Assembly: GCA_031835245.1 (NCBI GenBank)
Contig: JAVKOQ010000095.1
Span: 117,034 to 181,033 of the forward strand
Length of the DNA: 64,000 nt
Origin: Balamuthia mandrillaris
Taxonomy: Eukaryota > Discosea > Longamoebia > Balamuthiidae
Direction of reading: 5' to 3'
Shown here: positions 33,189-45,595 of the stretch, one piece after another
Position numbering within the stretch: position 1 is the first letter of the stretch
Layout: every line of letters starts with the position of its first letter
Program-made: the position numbers and the translations under genes
Notes under the pieces: model-generated
What the model was told of the DNA's origin: nothing
Databases searched by the model: none
The model's input: only the letters and a program-made list of their open reading frames with translations

Positions 33189-35586
33189 CTCTGAACTTCT
33201 TATATTTACCAAATAACAAAAAACCAGTCACTCAACAGAGCAGGTCACTACGATGATGTTATCAGAAACTTTGAGGCTATACTTCGGTCATCGGACCATC
33301 CAAAGAGTCTGGCCATGGTATACGAATACATCACCGCCTTAGGCAACACCAGGCAGCTCACCCCAACCCACCTTCGTCGCCTTCTTCCTCTCTTTGTAGA
33401 TTCTCTTGGTGGTGGCAGTCGTGCTGCTTCACCCGCTTCTTCCTCATCATCGTCCTTACAAAGCGCGGCTCCATTCGCACCGTCATCCATTGCCTCTCCT
33501 CCTCCTACCTTGGAAAGCTTGTTGCATCTCAAGCAAGGAGCCCCTATTCCAGTGACGGTGGTGCAACAAGGCTCGTGGAACAAGGCTTCTAACATTGTTG
33601 CTTCCCTTTTTAAACTTGCTTTGGGCCTTTTGTTCCTTGGTTTTATTGCGTACGTTTTTCTTTTCCTCTTACCTCGGTTCTCTTCGTTCGTCCTCTTTTT
33701 CTCTTCATCTTTTTCTACCATTTCTTTTATGAAAACATAGTTTTTCTAATCTCAACACAAACAAAACCAAAACAAAAACTACAGGGGTCCGCTTATCGGC
33801 GCAGGCTCCAATCCCCTGGGTATAAAAATGACCACCAAACGAGCAACCAACGTGCCCATCCGCTTCAGTGATGTTATCGGTGCGGACGAGGCCAAATCCG
33901 AGCTGCAAGAGGTTGTCAACTATCTGCGGGACCCCTTGAAATTCGAGCGTCTCGGCGCGCAGCTCTCCAAGGGTGTGCTCTTGAGCGGTCCTCCAGGCAC
34001 CGGCAAAACCTTGCTCGCCAAAGCCGTTGCCGGAGAGGCCAACGTGCCCTTCTTCTTTGCCTCTGCCAGCGAGTTTGAGGAGATGTTTGTAGGCGTCGGA
34101 GCCAAGCGCATTCGTAACCTCTTTGAGGAGGCGCGCAAGAATGCCCCCGCCATCGTCTTCATCGACGAGATTGACAGCGTGGGCAAGACGAGAAGGAGGA
34201 ACTATAACTCGCCCTCGCACGACCAAACGCTGAACCAGCTATTGACCGAGTTGGATGGCTTTCAATCCTCGGATCGGGTCATTGTGATCGCAGCCACGAA
34301 TTATCCAGAGGCCCTTGACTCGGCGTTGACGAGGCCCGGAAGGTTTGATAAGAAGATCACCATTCATTATCCTGACATACGTGGACGCAAACAGGTATTC
34401 TTTTTCGTGTTTTTTACAACCTTTTTGTTTCCTTGTTCTGTGACTGTTGGTTTTCTTTCTTTTTAATCGTTTCATTCTTCCCCTCTCCTCGCACACGCAC
34501 AGCTTCTGGACTACTATCTCTCCAAAGTGAAAGCCGCACCCGACGTGGACTCGGAGCGGTTAGCCCGTGCCATTCGCGGGTTCAGCGGTGCGGACATCCG
34601 CAACCTCGTCAACACGGCCGCCATCAAGGCCACCCTGTTGGATCTGCCTGCCGTGACGACGGGATGCATCTCCGAAGCCATCGACGACATCATCATGGGA
34701 GTCGCCAGGAAATCCGCTGCCATCACTCCGGAAACGGCCAAGTCGACAGCCTACCATGAGGGCGGTCATGCTCTGGTGAGGCTGTTCACGGAAGGCGCCG
34801 GAGAGATTCACAAGGCGACCATAATGCCCAGAGGCAACGCTCTCGGCATGGTCTCTTTTCTTGAGGAGAATGAGCACAGCATCAGCAGGAAGGAGGCCAT
34901 GGCCCAAATAGCCACCGCCATGGGCGGCAGGGCCGCCGAGGAGCTGATCTTTGGCAAGGACGCCGTCACGGGCGGATGCTCGGGAGACCTCAAGACGGCC
35001 ACGCAGTTGGCCACGGAAATGGTCACCCGAATGGGCATGAGCGAGAGCGTGGGCTATGTTTACCTGGGAGACAGGGATGCCTTGAGCGACGTCAGAAAGA
35101 GTGAAATCGATCGTGAGGTCAAAGATTTGTTGGAGGTACGTTCTTTGTTTCTTGACACTTGTTTCCTTCTCTTCCTTCCTTCCTTCCTTCCTTCCTTCCT
35201 TCCTTCCTTCCTTTTCCTTCCTTCCTTCCTTCCTTCCTTCCTTCCTTTTCCTTTCCTTCCTCTTCCTTCCTTCCTTCCTTCCTTCCTTCCTTCCTTCCTT
35301 CCTTCCTTCCTTCCTTCCTTCCTTCCTTCCTTCCTTCCTTCCTTCCTTCCTTCCTTGTCGTTTCTTTCTTTCTTTCTTTCTTGCTTTCATACATTCTTTC
35401 TTTCTTTCTTGCACTGATTTATAAAACAACACAACAACCAGCGACAATATCAATACGCAAAGGATTTGCTGGTGACGCACAAGAAGGAGCTGGAGCTGTT
35501 GGCGCAGGCCCTCCTCAAGTACGAAACGCTGGACAGGGAGGAGATCGTGGCCGTCATCAAAGGAGAGGAACTCACCAGGAGGATAT

Positions 35587-35588
<2 letters not shown>
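32470..35588 (+). CDS. YME1: Mitochondrial i-AAA protease, YME1/FtsH type
   Basis: An ATP-dependent zinc protease of the mitochondrial inner membrane. The Ser/Arg-rich start ([15 protein letters not shown] onward, no acidic residues) is a probable targeting peptide. Exons then give [26 protein letters not shown] and an N-domain ([18 protein letters not shown]), then a membrane span ([15 protein letters not shown]). The AAA module has [20 protein letters not shown], Walker A GPPGTGKT, pore loop [16 protein letters not shown] (aromatic position held by Met-Phe), Walker B IVFIDEID and the second region with TRPGRFDKK. The protease has [10 protein letters not shown] (HExxH) and later [20 protein letters not shown]. 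The final exon after the TTCC-repeat intron ends GEELTRRI. The TAYHEGGHA and 'TxGxSGADI' ([13 protein letters not shown]) motifs are typical of YME1. Confidence 0.94.
35176..35357 (+). repeat. Intronic TTCC tetranucleotide repeat
   Basis: About 180 bp of TTCC units with a few TTTTCC interruptions in the last intron of the YME1-like gene, followed by TTTC units. Confidence 0.95.
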
Positions 35589-35627
<39 letters not shown>

Positions 35628-36141
35628 CGTTCTGTTTTTTTTATGGCTTGCACATTACTTTTTCTTTTCTGAACAATATAACCCACAAAAAAAAGAAAAA
35701 AAGAAAAAAGAAAAAAGAAAAAAGAAAAAAGAAAAAGGAAAACTAAAAGTTAAAAAAAAAAAAGAACAGATTTAAATAAAAAAGACAAAAGAAAAAATTC
35801 AAGAGGAAAAGAAGGAAAAAGAGGCAACCTACTACCTCGATGGCCCAACCTATTATGACTCTAATTTCATGTCGACACGAACACCATTACCACCAGCTTA
35901 TTGCCAATAAAAAAAACCAAAAAAACCGAAAAAAATACAGTAAAACGAAAGCAACGAAAAAAAAAAAAAAAAAGAAAGACCACCTGTTTTGTTTGTTTTT
36001 CCTACAAGCCAACCTTTCCACAAGTATCCTTTGAGTATCTTCTTCTTCTTCTTCTTCGTCTTCTTCTTTTGTCGTGTTTTGTTGTTTAATCTCTTTCAAT
36101 TTTTTTTTTTCTCAAAGAGCAAGAGACAAGGACGGGAAGCT
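35589..36141. other. Intergenic region, A-rich
   Basis: CT repeat (35590-35624) in the YME1 3' UTR, then AAAAAG repeats (about 35690-35745), a GTCGAC site at 35871-35876 (context TCATGTCGACACG), more A runs, and a pyrimidine stretch just before the TBC start. No gene was seen. Confidence 0.5.
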
Positions 36142-38799
36142 ATGGAGCAACGAGCCCCGGCCATGTGGTCGCTGCTTGCCGGGGAGAGCGAGGAGCAGTA
36201 CCTCCAGAAACGAGCTTTCTTTGTGCAACAGACCCGAAAGCTGAGCCGCGGGCCTCCCCCTGTTCTTCTCAAACCGCAACAGCAACAACCCCAGGAGGCC
36301 ACACCGCCGCCGCCACCGCCAGAGAGCACAACGGAAGGTTCTCCTCTACCTCCTTCTCCCCCTTCTCCTCCTCTTGAGGAAGACAGAGAAGGCAGAGAAG
36401 GCAGAGAAGAAGACGAGAGAGAAGAAGACGAGAGAGAAGAAGAAGAATTTGAGCTTTCTGCTTTGATGGAAGAGACAAACAACCATTCAACAATTGAAGC
36501 AGCAGAAGAAGAAGAACAACAGAGGAGAGAAGCAGCAGAAGAAGCAGCGACACAGGAGACGAAAGAAGAGGAGAATGGGAGGAGGAGAAAGTATTCAGCA
36601 ACGGTCTCTTTGCCGAAACCCATCCCTTCCTTTGCTTCTTTTTCCCAACATGTTGCGCGGCGTCTTCCGACCGGAAGCGATGAGTCGGCTGAGGAGGAAG
36701 TTACGGAAGAAGAACTACAGACAGAAACTACTGAAGAAGAGGAGGAGGAAGAACTAGTTAAAACGGAACGACAACCACAATACCAAAACGAAGACGAAGA
36801 AGAGGCAGAAGAAACGCCGCCCGTTCAACAACGCCACCATGGTGACTCTTTATCAACTCCTTCGTCTTCTTCCTTGACCCGAAGCAACAACAACAGCGAA
36901 CCTCTTGCTCTCTCCTCTCCTCCTTCTTCTCTTCATTCTTCTTCAGGTTTGCATCATCATCATCATTACCCTCGCTCTTCCTCTGTGTCTCTCCCATCTA
37001 CTCCGCGAAGAATATCGCCAGCAGCAACGCCGCCACAAACCGGAAGCTCACCACTCTCTTTCTTCAAAAAACTTGTAGATCGCTCCGGTTGGTTCTTCTC
37101 TTCTTCTTCTCCTTCTCTTTCTCCAACCTCTTCTTCTCCTTCTTCTCCTCCCCCTTCTTCTCTTTCTATGCCAACTTCTCCTCTTCTTCATCGTTCTTCG
37201 TCTGCACAACGACAACAACATGTCTCTTCTGCTCCTTTACCTCTTCTTCAACAACAACAACAACAACAACATCAACAAGAACAAGCAGAAGAACAACAGC
37301 AAAAGCCACCAAAACAAAAAGGAGGAAGAAGCAGAGCAGGAAGTGTTTCTTCTTCCTATCCTCCTTCTGGTGCTTCTTTTGTTCATCCACAACAGCAACA
37401 ACAGCAAGACGAGGAACAACAAAGAAACGACCAACAACTTCTACCTCAACGACAACACAATCAACAACAATACAACCCTCTTCTGCGTTACTCATCTCCT
37501 GATATTCACCGTTTAGCTGCAGCTTCCTCTTCTTCTCTTTCTGCTGCTTCTTCTTCTTCATCTTTTAGCACTGGACAAAGAACGAACAACACCAACGCTC
37601 CCAAAATGGAGCGAAAGTGGTTGTTGCTCATTGCGACGATAAAGAGAAGAGATCCGGAGGCCTTTGCGCAGGTTCGTCGTGTGGTGAGGGTGGGATTGCC
37701 CAAAGAGGTCAGACCGGCTTATTGGAGAATCATGACCGGGGCAGAAGAGTGTGTTGAGAAGAATCCTGGTCTTTATGAGGTTTGCATCCCTTATTGCTTC
37801 TTTATGCTCTTTTTCTTTTCTCGTTGTGCTTCTGTTTCTGTTTCTGTTTCATTTTTTTGTTGACTTTTGTTTGGCTTCCATTTCAGGTGTTATGTTCAAA
37901 GGAATCTCCATTTGAGACGTACATAGAACGAGACATTCATCGCACTCTCCCTAAACTGTCCTTCTACGCCATGCGAGGCGGTCCTGGGTTTGTTATTTCT
38001 TTGTTTCTGCTCGTTCTCTCGTTCTCTCACTCTTTCTGTTGCTCCCCTTGTGTCTCTTATTTGTTTCTCATTACTTTACAAACAAAACAACAGCCAAACA
38101 TTATTACTTCGAGTGCTCAAAGCGTACGCTGTTCTTGACAAAGAGCTGGGCTACTGCCAAAGCATGTCTTTCGTGGCCGGAGTCTTGTTGCTCTACCTCG
38201 ACGAGCAGCACGCCTTTTGGGCGATGTGTCAACTGATAAAGAACTATCATTTGCATGGCTTCTTTCGACCCGGGCTACCACTCCTTCGGCTTTCCCTCTT
38301 TCAACTGACGCATCTTATTGAGCAATGCATGCCTCGCCTTCATTTACACTTCGTACGTTTTGCTGTTCTCGTTTGATCTTTGCTCGTTTTGTGATATTGT
38401 GTTTATTTTAAAACTTTCCTTCTTTTTTTAAAACAACAACAGAAGAAAGAAGGAGTGATCCCCTTGCTGTACGCCTCCGAATGGTTCTCCACTCTCTTTG
38501 TCTACACATTACCGCTGAACGTGGTGGTTCAACTCTGGGACGTCTTCTTCGTGGAAGGCCTTCCCTACCTCTTCAAACTGGCCTTAGCCATTCTCATCAT
38601 TCACCAGGAACAACTTTTGAGCTTGAGCTTTGAGGACATTCTGAAGCATCTCAAAGAGAAACAAGCGGGCTTGGATGCGTCTCTCCTCATACGCATCGCT
38701 GACAACCTCACGCTTGTGGATCAGGAGACGTTGGACAAACTCGAGCAGAAGTTTCACAATCCATCCAAGTCCATCTTTCGCATAGATGATGGCTTTTAG
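36142..38799 (+). CDS. TBC-domain Rab GTPase-activating protein with long disordered N-terminus
   Basis: Residues 1-480 are low-complexity (Pro, Glu, Ser, Gln, His tracts) after a short ordered start (MWSLLAGESEEQYLQKRAFF). The TBC domain begins near KMERKWLLLIATIKRRDPEA and VRRVVRVGLPKEVRPAYWRI. The arginine-finger box reads YIERDIHRTLPKL (IxxDxxR). The glutamine-finger box is LGYCQSMSFVAGVLLLYLDE (YxQ as YCQ). Later parts are FWAMCQLIKNYHLHGFFRPG, IPLLYASEWFSTLFVYTLPL and VVQLWDVFFVEG. Both catalytic fingers are present, so GAP activity toward a Rab is expected; which Rab is unknown. Four or more introns. An AATAAA signal lies at 38807-38812, only 8 bp after the stop and 20 bp before the convergent kinase stop. 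Confidence 0.92.
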
Positions 38800-38831
38800 A
38801 CTGAAGAATAAAAGTGTTTACAATTGGTTTA

Positions 38832-40896
38832 TCAAGAAGAAGAAGAAGATGCTTCAATGCATTGATCCCACTCCGCCTTGTTCGCCTCGTACTCCTTCTC
38901 CACCTCCCTCAACCTCGTCAACAGGTCCCCCGAACTCGGCCTCCGTTCCACCTCTTTCGCCCAACAATCCTCCAACAACTCTCTTATCGCTTTGGGCGTC
39001 TTCTTCGGCAAAGTCGGTCTCAGGTTGTTCTTTGCCGTCTGGATGATGACCTGAAAGTCAAAGATGAGCTGCTTGTGATCCGCGTAAGGGCCTCTGTAAC
39101 AACCGTGAAGGGTCCGATAGAGGACCTCCCAAAAGATGATGGCGAGGGAGAAGACGTCCGCTTTGGTGGTGTACCGTTCTCCAAAGTAAACCTCGGGGGC
39201 CGTGTAGGCATACGTCCCACGTAGCTTGTTCAAGGTGGAGAGGTTGTCCTCCGCGCTGCGGCTGAGGCCGAAATCGGCCACTTTAACGGTGAGGCCGTGG
39301 TCGACCAGTAGGTTTAGGCTTTTGAGATCTCTGTTTTCGTTTGTTTGTTGACTGTCAGCAATGAACAAAAACAAACAACACACACAACCAAAACGCAACA
39401 GTAAGAGACCTGTGAACAATGCAAGGCTTCCATTCATGCAAACACTTGAGTCCACGAACGGTTTGAGTGGTGATGCGAAAGAAGAACGGCCAGTCGAAGG
39501 ACCGGGTAAAGTTTTTGTTGTTCATGAGATCGTAAAGACTTCCATTCTCGCACCATTCCATCACAAGACAAAGAGAGGGTTGAAGGCATGCTCCATAAAA
39601 GAAAACAATATGTGGACTTCGAACGGAACTGTAAAAAAATATTAAAGAGGGTTAATACAAAGCAAAAAAGAAACTTGTCCAGCAGGATACGAAAAAGAGA
39701 AGGAGAAGAAAAATGAAGAACAGGACAACAAGAAGAAAACCTACCCAAACAAAGCGAATTCCTTCTTAAAGTCACGAATTTGAGCAGCGTCAACGCGGTC
39801 CTTCAAAAGTTTGATGGCAACGGTTTGCCCTCTGTAGGCCGCTTTGTAAACCTTGGCAGATGCTCCTTCTCCCATTCTTTGTTGAAAGTCCAATTCCTAT
39901 TTCAGTTCAATGGTTAACACTAACAAACATTCAAAGAAAAAGAAGTTCGAGGAAACATAAGAAAAAAGAGAACGTATGAAAAGAGAAATAAAGAAAAGCG
40001 AAAGGATACAGAAAGAAAAGAAACCTTTGCATTGATTTCCCAAGAAAAGTTTGTGACGAGTCCATCGATGATGCATTCTTTAAACTTTCGAGTCATTTCT
40101 TCCACCGTCACTTCACAATGCGGAATGCAATGCCCAACCGGTTAGAAGAAGCACAAAAAAGAACGAAAGAATGAAAGAAAGATGAAACGAGGAAGAGATG
40201 AGAAACGACAAGAAAGAAACGGAGTAAGAAGGTAAAACCATACGAGGAGCAACAGCTATTTCCATCGTCTGTGCGGAGCAAGCAGCCGAGGAAGAGGAAG
40301 CAGCAGCAGAAGAAGACGGCGAGACCGGTGCACTTTTCTTCTTCTTGGAGTCACTATACTTTTCCACTTCGTCATCCGCATCGCTGTCTTCTTCTCCTTC
40401 TCCCTCTTCTTCATTCTTCTCGCTTTCTTCATCCTCCTCTTCCTCACTGTCCTCTCCCTTCTCTTTCTTTGTTGGAAGGTCCAACGACGTTACCGTTATC
40501 GCTGTCGCTTGCCTCGCTTTTTCGTGTTGTTCTCTTTGGTGTCCGCAGTTCTGGCATTCCTTGCCATCGCCGTAAAACTCCTCGCAGCCGCACTCCTCCA
40601 AACATCGTCCCAAAGGAGAGGAAGCCTCCAAAGAAGAAGACGAAACCTCTTCTGCTTTTGCCTTTGGTTGTTTCGTCGTCGTCGGCGTCGTCTTTTTCTT
40701 CTTCTCCTTCTTCTTCTCTCTCTTCTTCTTCTTCTCTTTCTTCGTTTTGGGCGGCTTCGGCTGCTTCGTCTCTTCCTCCTTTCGGGGACTCTTTCTGTCG
40801 TCCTTGCTCTTCTTCTCCCGCTTTACCCGTCCGCTGGAGAACATTTTCTTGAGTTCCTTTCGCTTCTCGCCCTTTGGTTTGTGAGGTTTTCGTTTC

Positions 40897-40948
<52 letters not shown>

Positions 40949-41103
40949 AGCGAGAGAAGAGGGAAGAAAGAGAAGAGAGAGAGAGAGAGAAGCGCAGAAA
41001 GCAGAGAAAGAAAGAGAGCAGAGAAAAGAGAGGAGCAAAGAAGAAGGAGAGCCTAAGGCGTTACCTTTATCCCTTTCTTCTTGACCGGCTTTTCGTCCTG
41101 CAT
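38832..41103 (-). CDS. Tyrosine-kinase-like (TKL) protein kinase with basic, Cys-containing N-terminal region
   Basis: The first exon probably starts at 41103 (MQDEKPVKKKGIK) and joins, across a GA/CT-repeat intron, to KRKPHKPKGEKRKELKKMFS. A Lys-rich region holds a Cys cluster (CLEECGCEEFYGDGKECQNC) then acidic sequence. The kinase: FQQRMGEGASAKVYKAAYRG (Gly loop), VAIKLLKD (VAIK Lys), VRSPHIVFFYGACLQPSLCL, MEWCENGSLYDLM, and a catalytic loop split by an intron (IVHR|DLKSLNLLV gives HRDLKSLN). Then come VKVADFGLSR, GTYAYTAPEV, TKADVFSLAIIFWEV and RPTLPKKTPK, with the Arg of RRPSSGDLLTRL. The HRDLKSxN loop and C-lobe are typical of amoebozoan TKL kinases. Catalytic residues are all present. 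Its stop is 32 bp from the TBC stop. Confidence 0.88.
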
Positions 41104-41932
41104 TCTTTTGTTTTTGTTTTTCACTTGCTCGTTATTCACCGCTTGCCTGCAAACACTTTTACGTTTCTTTTCTATTTTATTTTTGTGTTTAATTCCCCGA
41201 AAAATTAATGAATGAATGATCGGAATGATCTTGCCTGACTTTCGGAAACACCAATCCACAATCAAAAACTCTTCTCTCTCCGCTCTTCTCTCTTCTCGCT
41301 ACACTCTCTCTCATTCTCTGATTCTCTGATTCTCTCATTCTCTCATTCTCTGATTCTCTCATTCTCTCATTCTCTCATTCTCTCATTCTCTCATTCTCTC
41401 ATTCTCTCATTCTCTCATTCTCTCATTCTCTTTTCTCTTCTCTTCTCTTCTCTTCTCTTCTCTTCTCTTCTCTTCTCTTCTCTTCTCTTCTCTTCTCTTC
41501 TCTTCTCTTCTCTTCTCTTCTCTTCTCTTCTTCTTCTCTTCTCTTCTCTCTCCGCTCTTCTCTCTTCTCGCTTCTCTCTCGTTCTCTCTTCTCTCTCTCA
41601 TTCTCTCATTCTCTCATTCTCTCACTCTCTCTTCTCTTCTCTCTTCTATCTCTGCTCTTCTCTCTTCTCGCTTCTCTCTCTTCTATCGTTCTTGTTCTCT
41701 CTTCTCTCTTCTAGAGTTCTCTCTCTTCTCTCTTCACTTCTGTCTTCTCTCTTCTATAGTTCTCTCGTTCTCTCTCGCTCTCTCTTCTCGTTCAACGTTG
41801 GCTCTTTCCGTTCCGTTTTCACTGTGATCATTATTTATACAGAATGCAAGAGTGAGGGCCAAAATTGTGGTGTAGATGTACATGCTGAAGGAGGAGAATG
41901 TGGAGAAGGGATCATGGAAACCTGCTTCACGT
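41104..41932. repeat. Array of CT-based minisatellites between two minus-strand genes
   Basis: About 41270-41790 consists of successive pyrimidine tracts: ATTCTCTC octamers (about 41311-41430), pure TTCTC pentamers (about 41428-41530), then mixed CTCTT/ATTCTCTC. It lies upstream of the TKL kinase and downstream of the 41933-45474 gene. No coding exon was seen. Confidence 0.85.
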
Positions 41933-44900
41933 TCAAACCCGTTCATGTCCAAAACTTGTTTCTTCTGAGGAGGGCATTAACGTTGAAGTCATTGCAAAAG
42001 AGGAAGAAGAAGCAGAAGAAGCAGAAGAAGCAGAAGAAGCAGAAGAAGCAGAAGAAGAAGAAGAAGAAGAAGAAAATGATGACGGAGAAGAAGCAGAGGA
42101 GGAAGAGGAGGGCAGGGGGGGATTGGTGGAATGCCATTTCAACAATTGTTGCTGTTGTTGAACAAACATAAATGAAGAATGAGAAGAATATTGTTGGTGT
42201 TGCTGTTGGTCCGGAGGAGAGAACGGAGGAGCACCAGAAGACGAAGCAGAAGCAGTCATCCACTCTCTTCTTGCTTGTCTTGCTGTGTTTTCTTTCTCGT
42301 TTGTTTCGCCGTCAAGGCTGTTGTTTACTTGTTCATGATAATCACGTTCTTCATCGTCGTCAAACCACCTTCGTATTCCTTTTTGTTTCATCTTTGTTTG
42401 TCGTTGCGGTGTCATCATGGACATTGTAGTTCCTCCTTTCCTTCCCCTTCTTCCTCTTAGTTGTTGCTTGTCGAGAAGACCAACCGGCAAATGAATGTCG
42501 TTATGAAGATTCATCAACTGCTTCACAAACTCACTGTTGGGGAAAGCGTTCTCGTCCAACGCGTCTTCTGTTCCCCCCACTTCACTTTTGCTTTCCTCCA
42601 AAATGGAAGAAGGAGAGGGAGAGGAGGAGACAGGAGGAGACGAAAAGTGGTGACAAATGGCGGTCATGCTAGGGCTTACGCGAGCCAAAGGAGCCAGGGC
42701 ATTAAGTTGTTGTGGGAGAAGATCGTCCGGGCTGTATTGTTGGAACACCGTCAGCACCATCTGTGTTACTTGTTCCAGCCCACATACTTGAAACCTGTTT
42801 GTTAATTTTGCTATTGTCAAAAAAGAGCAAAGAAAAAGAGATAAACAAACACAAACGAACCGAAAGTCATCCTGTTGAGACTTCTTCAAGAAGCGCTTGG
42901 CCCATCGCAAAGCGGCCTCCTCGTCATTGGCGAGCCGAGCGCATTCCGCTTTGAGCCCCCAAATAACAAACTTTAAGGCCATCGCAGTGGCCGCTGGCAA
43001 CGGATCATGCGCGAAGGCCTGCTTCTCGTTCTTCAGCTCTAGCTCCAAGGAGTCCAACGCTTCGGACATTTGTTGCAGCAATGAACGAGTTTGTGGAGAG
43101 AGTTGTCGTTGTGGTTTGAATCGACGCTTGAGCAACATAATGCCTCCCAACGCGTTTGAAATGACACCCGATGCTGCAAAGGTTAATAACCAAATGTTGG
43201 TGAGCAACAAGGAAAGAGGAGAAAGATGGAACGAGAAAACAGCAAGTACGAGAGCACAAGAGAATGAGAGAAGAGATGGGGAAGAGACACTACCAGAATT
43301 AATGAGACGAAGGTTGCGAATAGAAACCGGTAAAACTTCCTGCATCATGGCTCTGACCGAGGGTTTACCTCGAACCTTTGCCCCTTTCTCTTCTGCGTCC
43401 TTCCTCCTCGCTCTCTTCATCTCATAAGGAGCCGACAAACCATCACCATTAGGATCCCCGTCTTCTTTCTCTTTATCTATCTTCTTTGATGAAGAAGAAG
43501 CTGTGGTAGTAGTAACTGGAAAGTAAGGCAAGTTTCTCACTCTCTCCAGCTCGGAACGAAGTTGCTTGATGTCCTCCTGAGTCGTGTTCTCATGGAAGGA
43601 AATTGCATGAAGGCAACGAACGTAGACATCGCTGTTCCATGCTCCCAGTCGTTGACAGATGTTCATGGCCTCCGTGAGGTACCGCGTAAACGCTTCCACG
43701 TCCATACTCTTGGCCAATGTTTGAAAGGCAAATGTGGTAAGACCGAGAGCGATGGAGTAGTCTGCTGGAGGAGATGTTTTGGATGGTGTTGGTGTTTTAG
43801 AGGGAGGTCCCAGCGGCTTAGAAGAAGGGGAAGAAGGGGAAGAAGGGGAAGAGGACGATTGGGGGATGGAGGGAAGGAGGTGTTCCAACTGTTCGCTTGC
43901 CTTGGCGTAAAAGTCTTGTCCTAACGCCATGTGACCTAACATTGCTGCTCCTGTTCGTTTGTCTCGTAAGAGATGGAGTGAAAAGGGCACGAGGAAACAC
44001 AAAAAGGAAAGAAAAGACATGGGAGATAGAACAAGAAGAGAAAAATAGACAGAAAGAGCAAGGGAAGAGATCACCGAGAACAATAACACAAACCTATCGA
44101 AAGACAAATGTTGACGTTAAACGCCAAGGAGCTTCGTTCCTCAAGACCCTCATCCGTGCATAACAAATACCTCACGTTGGCCTCGTTCAAAGCGGCAGGG
44201 TGCAAGGGAGAGGTGGCCCACACAAACTTCCTGTACACTTGCATGATGTCCAAAGCGATGGCTACCATTTGCAGGTGCGAAGTGACCAAACAAGGACCAC
44301 GTTGTTGTTGTTCACCAGAAGGATAAGAGAGGTTTCTTCCGTTGTTTTTGCTTCCTGCTCTTGTTCTCTTCTGACGTTGATTAGAAAGAGCCGTGTCGTT
44401 GTTTTCGTTGATGAGAAGGGCCTTTTGGGGTTTGTGTTCGGTTTTGTGATCGTTGATTGGTTCCTGTTGCTGCTGTAATGAACAGAGCAGACCTTCTTCG
44501 ATGTTGTTACTAGCAGGAATGATGGCATCAGAAGGAGAAGAGTCTGCCGAGAAAGGAGAAGATGCAGAAGAAAAGGAACGAGGAGAAGGAAATAAAAAGG
44601 AAGGGTCGCTAGATGATCCTCCGGTATCAAAATACAAGGATTCTTGCTCTGCTCGATGATAATGACGGCCATGATGATGTGGATGTAGATGAGAATGATG
44701 AGCAAGAAGACCTGAATTTTCGAGAGGAGAAGGAAAGCAAGAACTGCATATACAGTCTTGATCTACAACTGTCTCATCCCCCACCAGATGGCTGTCATCG
44801 TTGCGGTAAGGGTCCTGCGCGTGGAAGTAACTTGCGTAGCTTTGGTAGGAGCTGTCGTCCCCGTGAGGAGAGTGATGGTAAAGTTCAGGTTGTTGTCGCT

Positions 44901-45474
44901 GAGGGTCGTGGAAAGAGTAAGGCGCATGGAATAAGGAAGACGCAGAGGAATAAATAGAAGTTGGCTGTTGGTGGGGATGACGGTATGGCTCGCGCTGTGC
45001 GCCTGATCTACCGGCTGGTGGGTAGTGTCCAAGCCGGTCTTCGAGGAAATGACGACCATAACGAAGAGATGAAGATGAGTGGATTGGAACTTGAGCGGGG
45101 ATTGAGGATGGTGGGGGATGTCGTTGGATCGGATAGGGATAATGATGTTGATGATGCCCTACCCCCAGCTCTTCCAACCACCATGAGGTAGAAACGCTGT
45201 GTTCACCCGGCGAGAGCGCAGATGCCACAGAGGCAGAACAGGAGCAGGCAGATGGAGCTCCAACCACAAAAAACGGATTCGTTTCAGCGGGGATGACAGG
45301 GTGTGGCATCGGGGAAGGGGGTGAAGCCGGGTGGGGCGGGAGAGAAGGAGCTGAACCTGTCGCCTCCCGTCTTCCCCCCAGCAGCAACTCCCGTCGTTGT
45401 TGACGAATCCGGGCGAGCTCCTGCTGGAGCGCCATCAGCTGCTGCCTCTCTTGCATCAAGAGACTGGGCTCCAT
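41933..45474 (-). CDS. Large protein with conserved helical core and Ser/Gln-rich ends, function unknown
   Basis: Starts at 45474 (MEPSLLMQERQQLMALQQEL, a short coiled coil). Residues about 40-400 are Pro/His/Ser-rich. A helical core begins at LQMVAIALDIMQVYRKFVW and TSPLHPAALNEANVRYLLCT, crosses an intron (CLSI|GAAMLGHMALGQDFYAKASE), and goes on through YSIALGLTTFAFQTLAKSMD, MNICQRLGAWN, GVISNALGGIMLLKRR, KFVIWGLKAECARLANDEEA and a stretch ending VTQMVLTVFQQYSPDD. The tail is disordered (poly-Gln and a long Ala-Ser repeat). The core recalls the helical middle-homology region of fungal-type transcription factors as seen in amoebal proteins, but no zinc cluster was found, so no function is assigned. 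A 5'-UTR intron (about 45598-45542, CT repeat in sense) probably precedes the ATG. Confidence 0.7.
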
Positions 45475-45547
45475 TGGCTTTTGCTTCTTTTCTTGTGGTT
45501 TTTTTTTAAAAAAAAATGTTCGTTTTTTGAATGAGGTCTTCTGAAGA

Positions 45548-45595
<48 letters not shown>

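Noticed and set aside
34560-35480. Minus-strand frame of about 306 codons opposite the YME1-like protease
   Set aside because: It is a shadow of the conserved protease exons and the TTCC repeat (read as GRKE repeats).
41407-41601. Frames coding RREEKRREE-type peptides
   Set aside because: Pure translation of the TTCTC pentanucleotide array; no start context or neighbouring exons.
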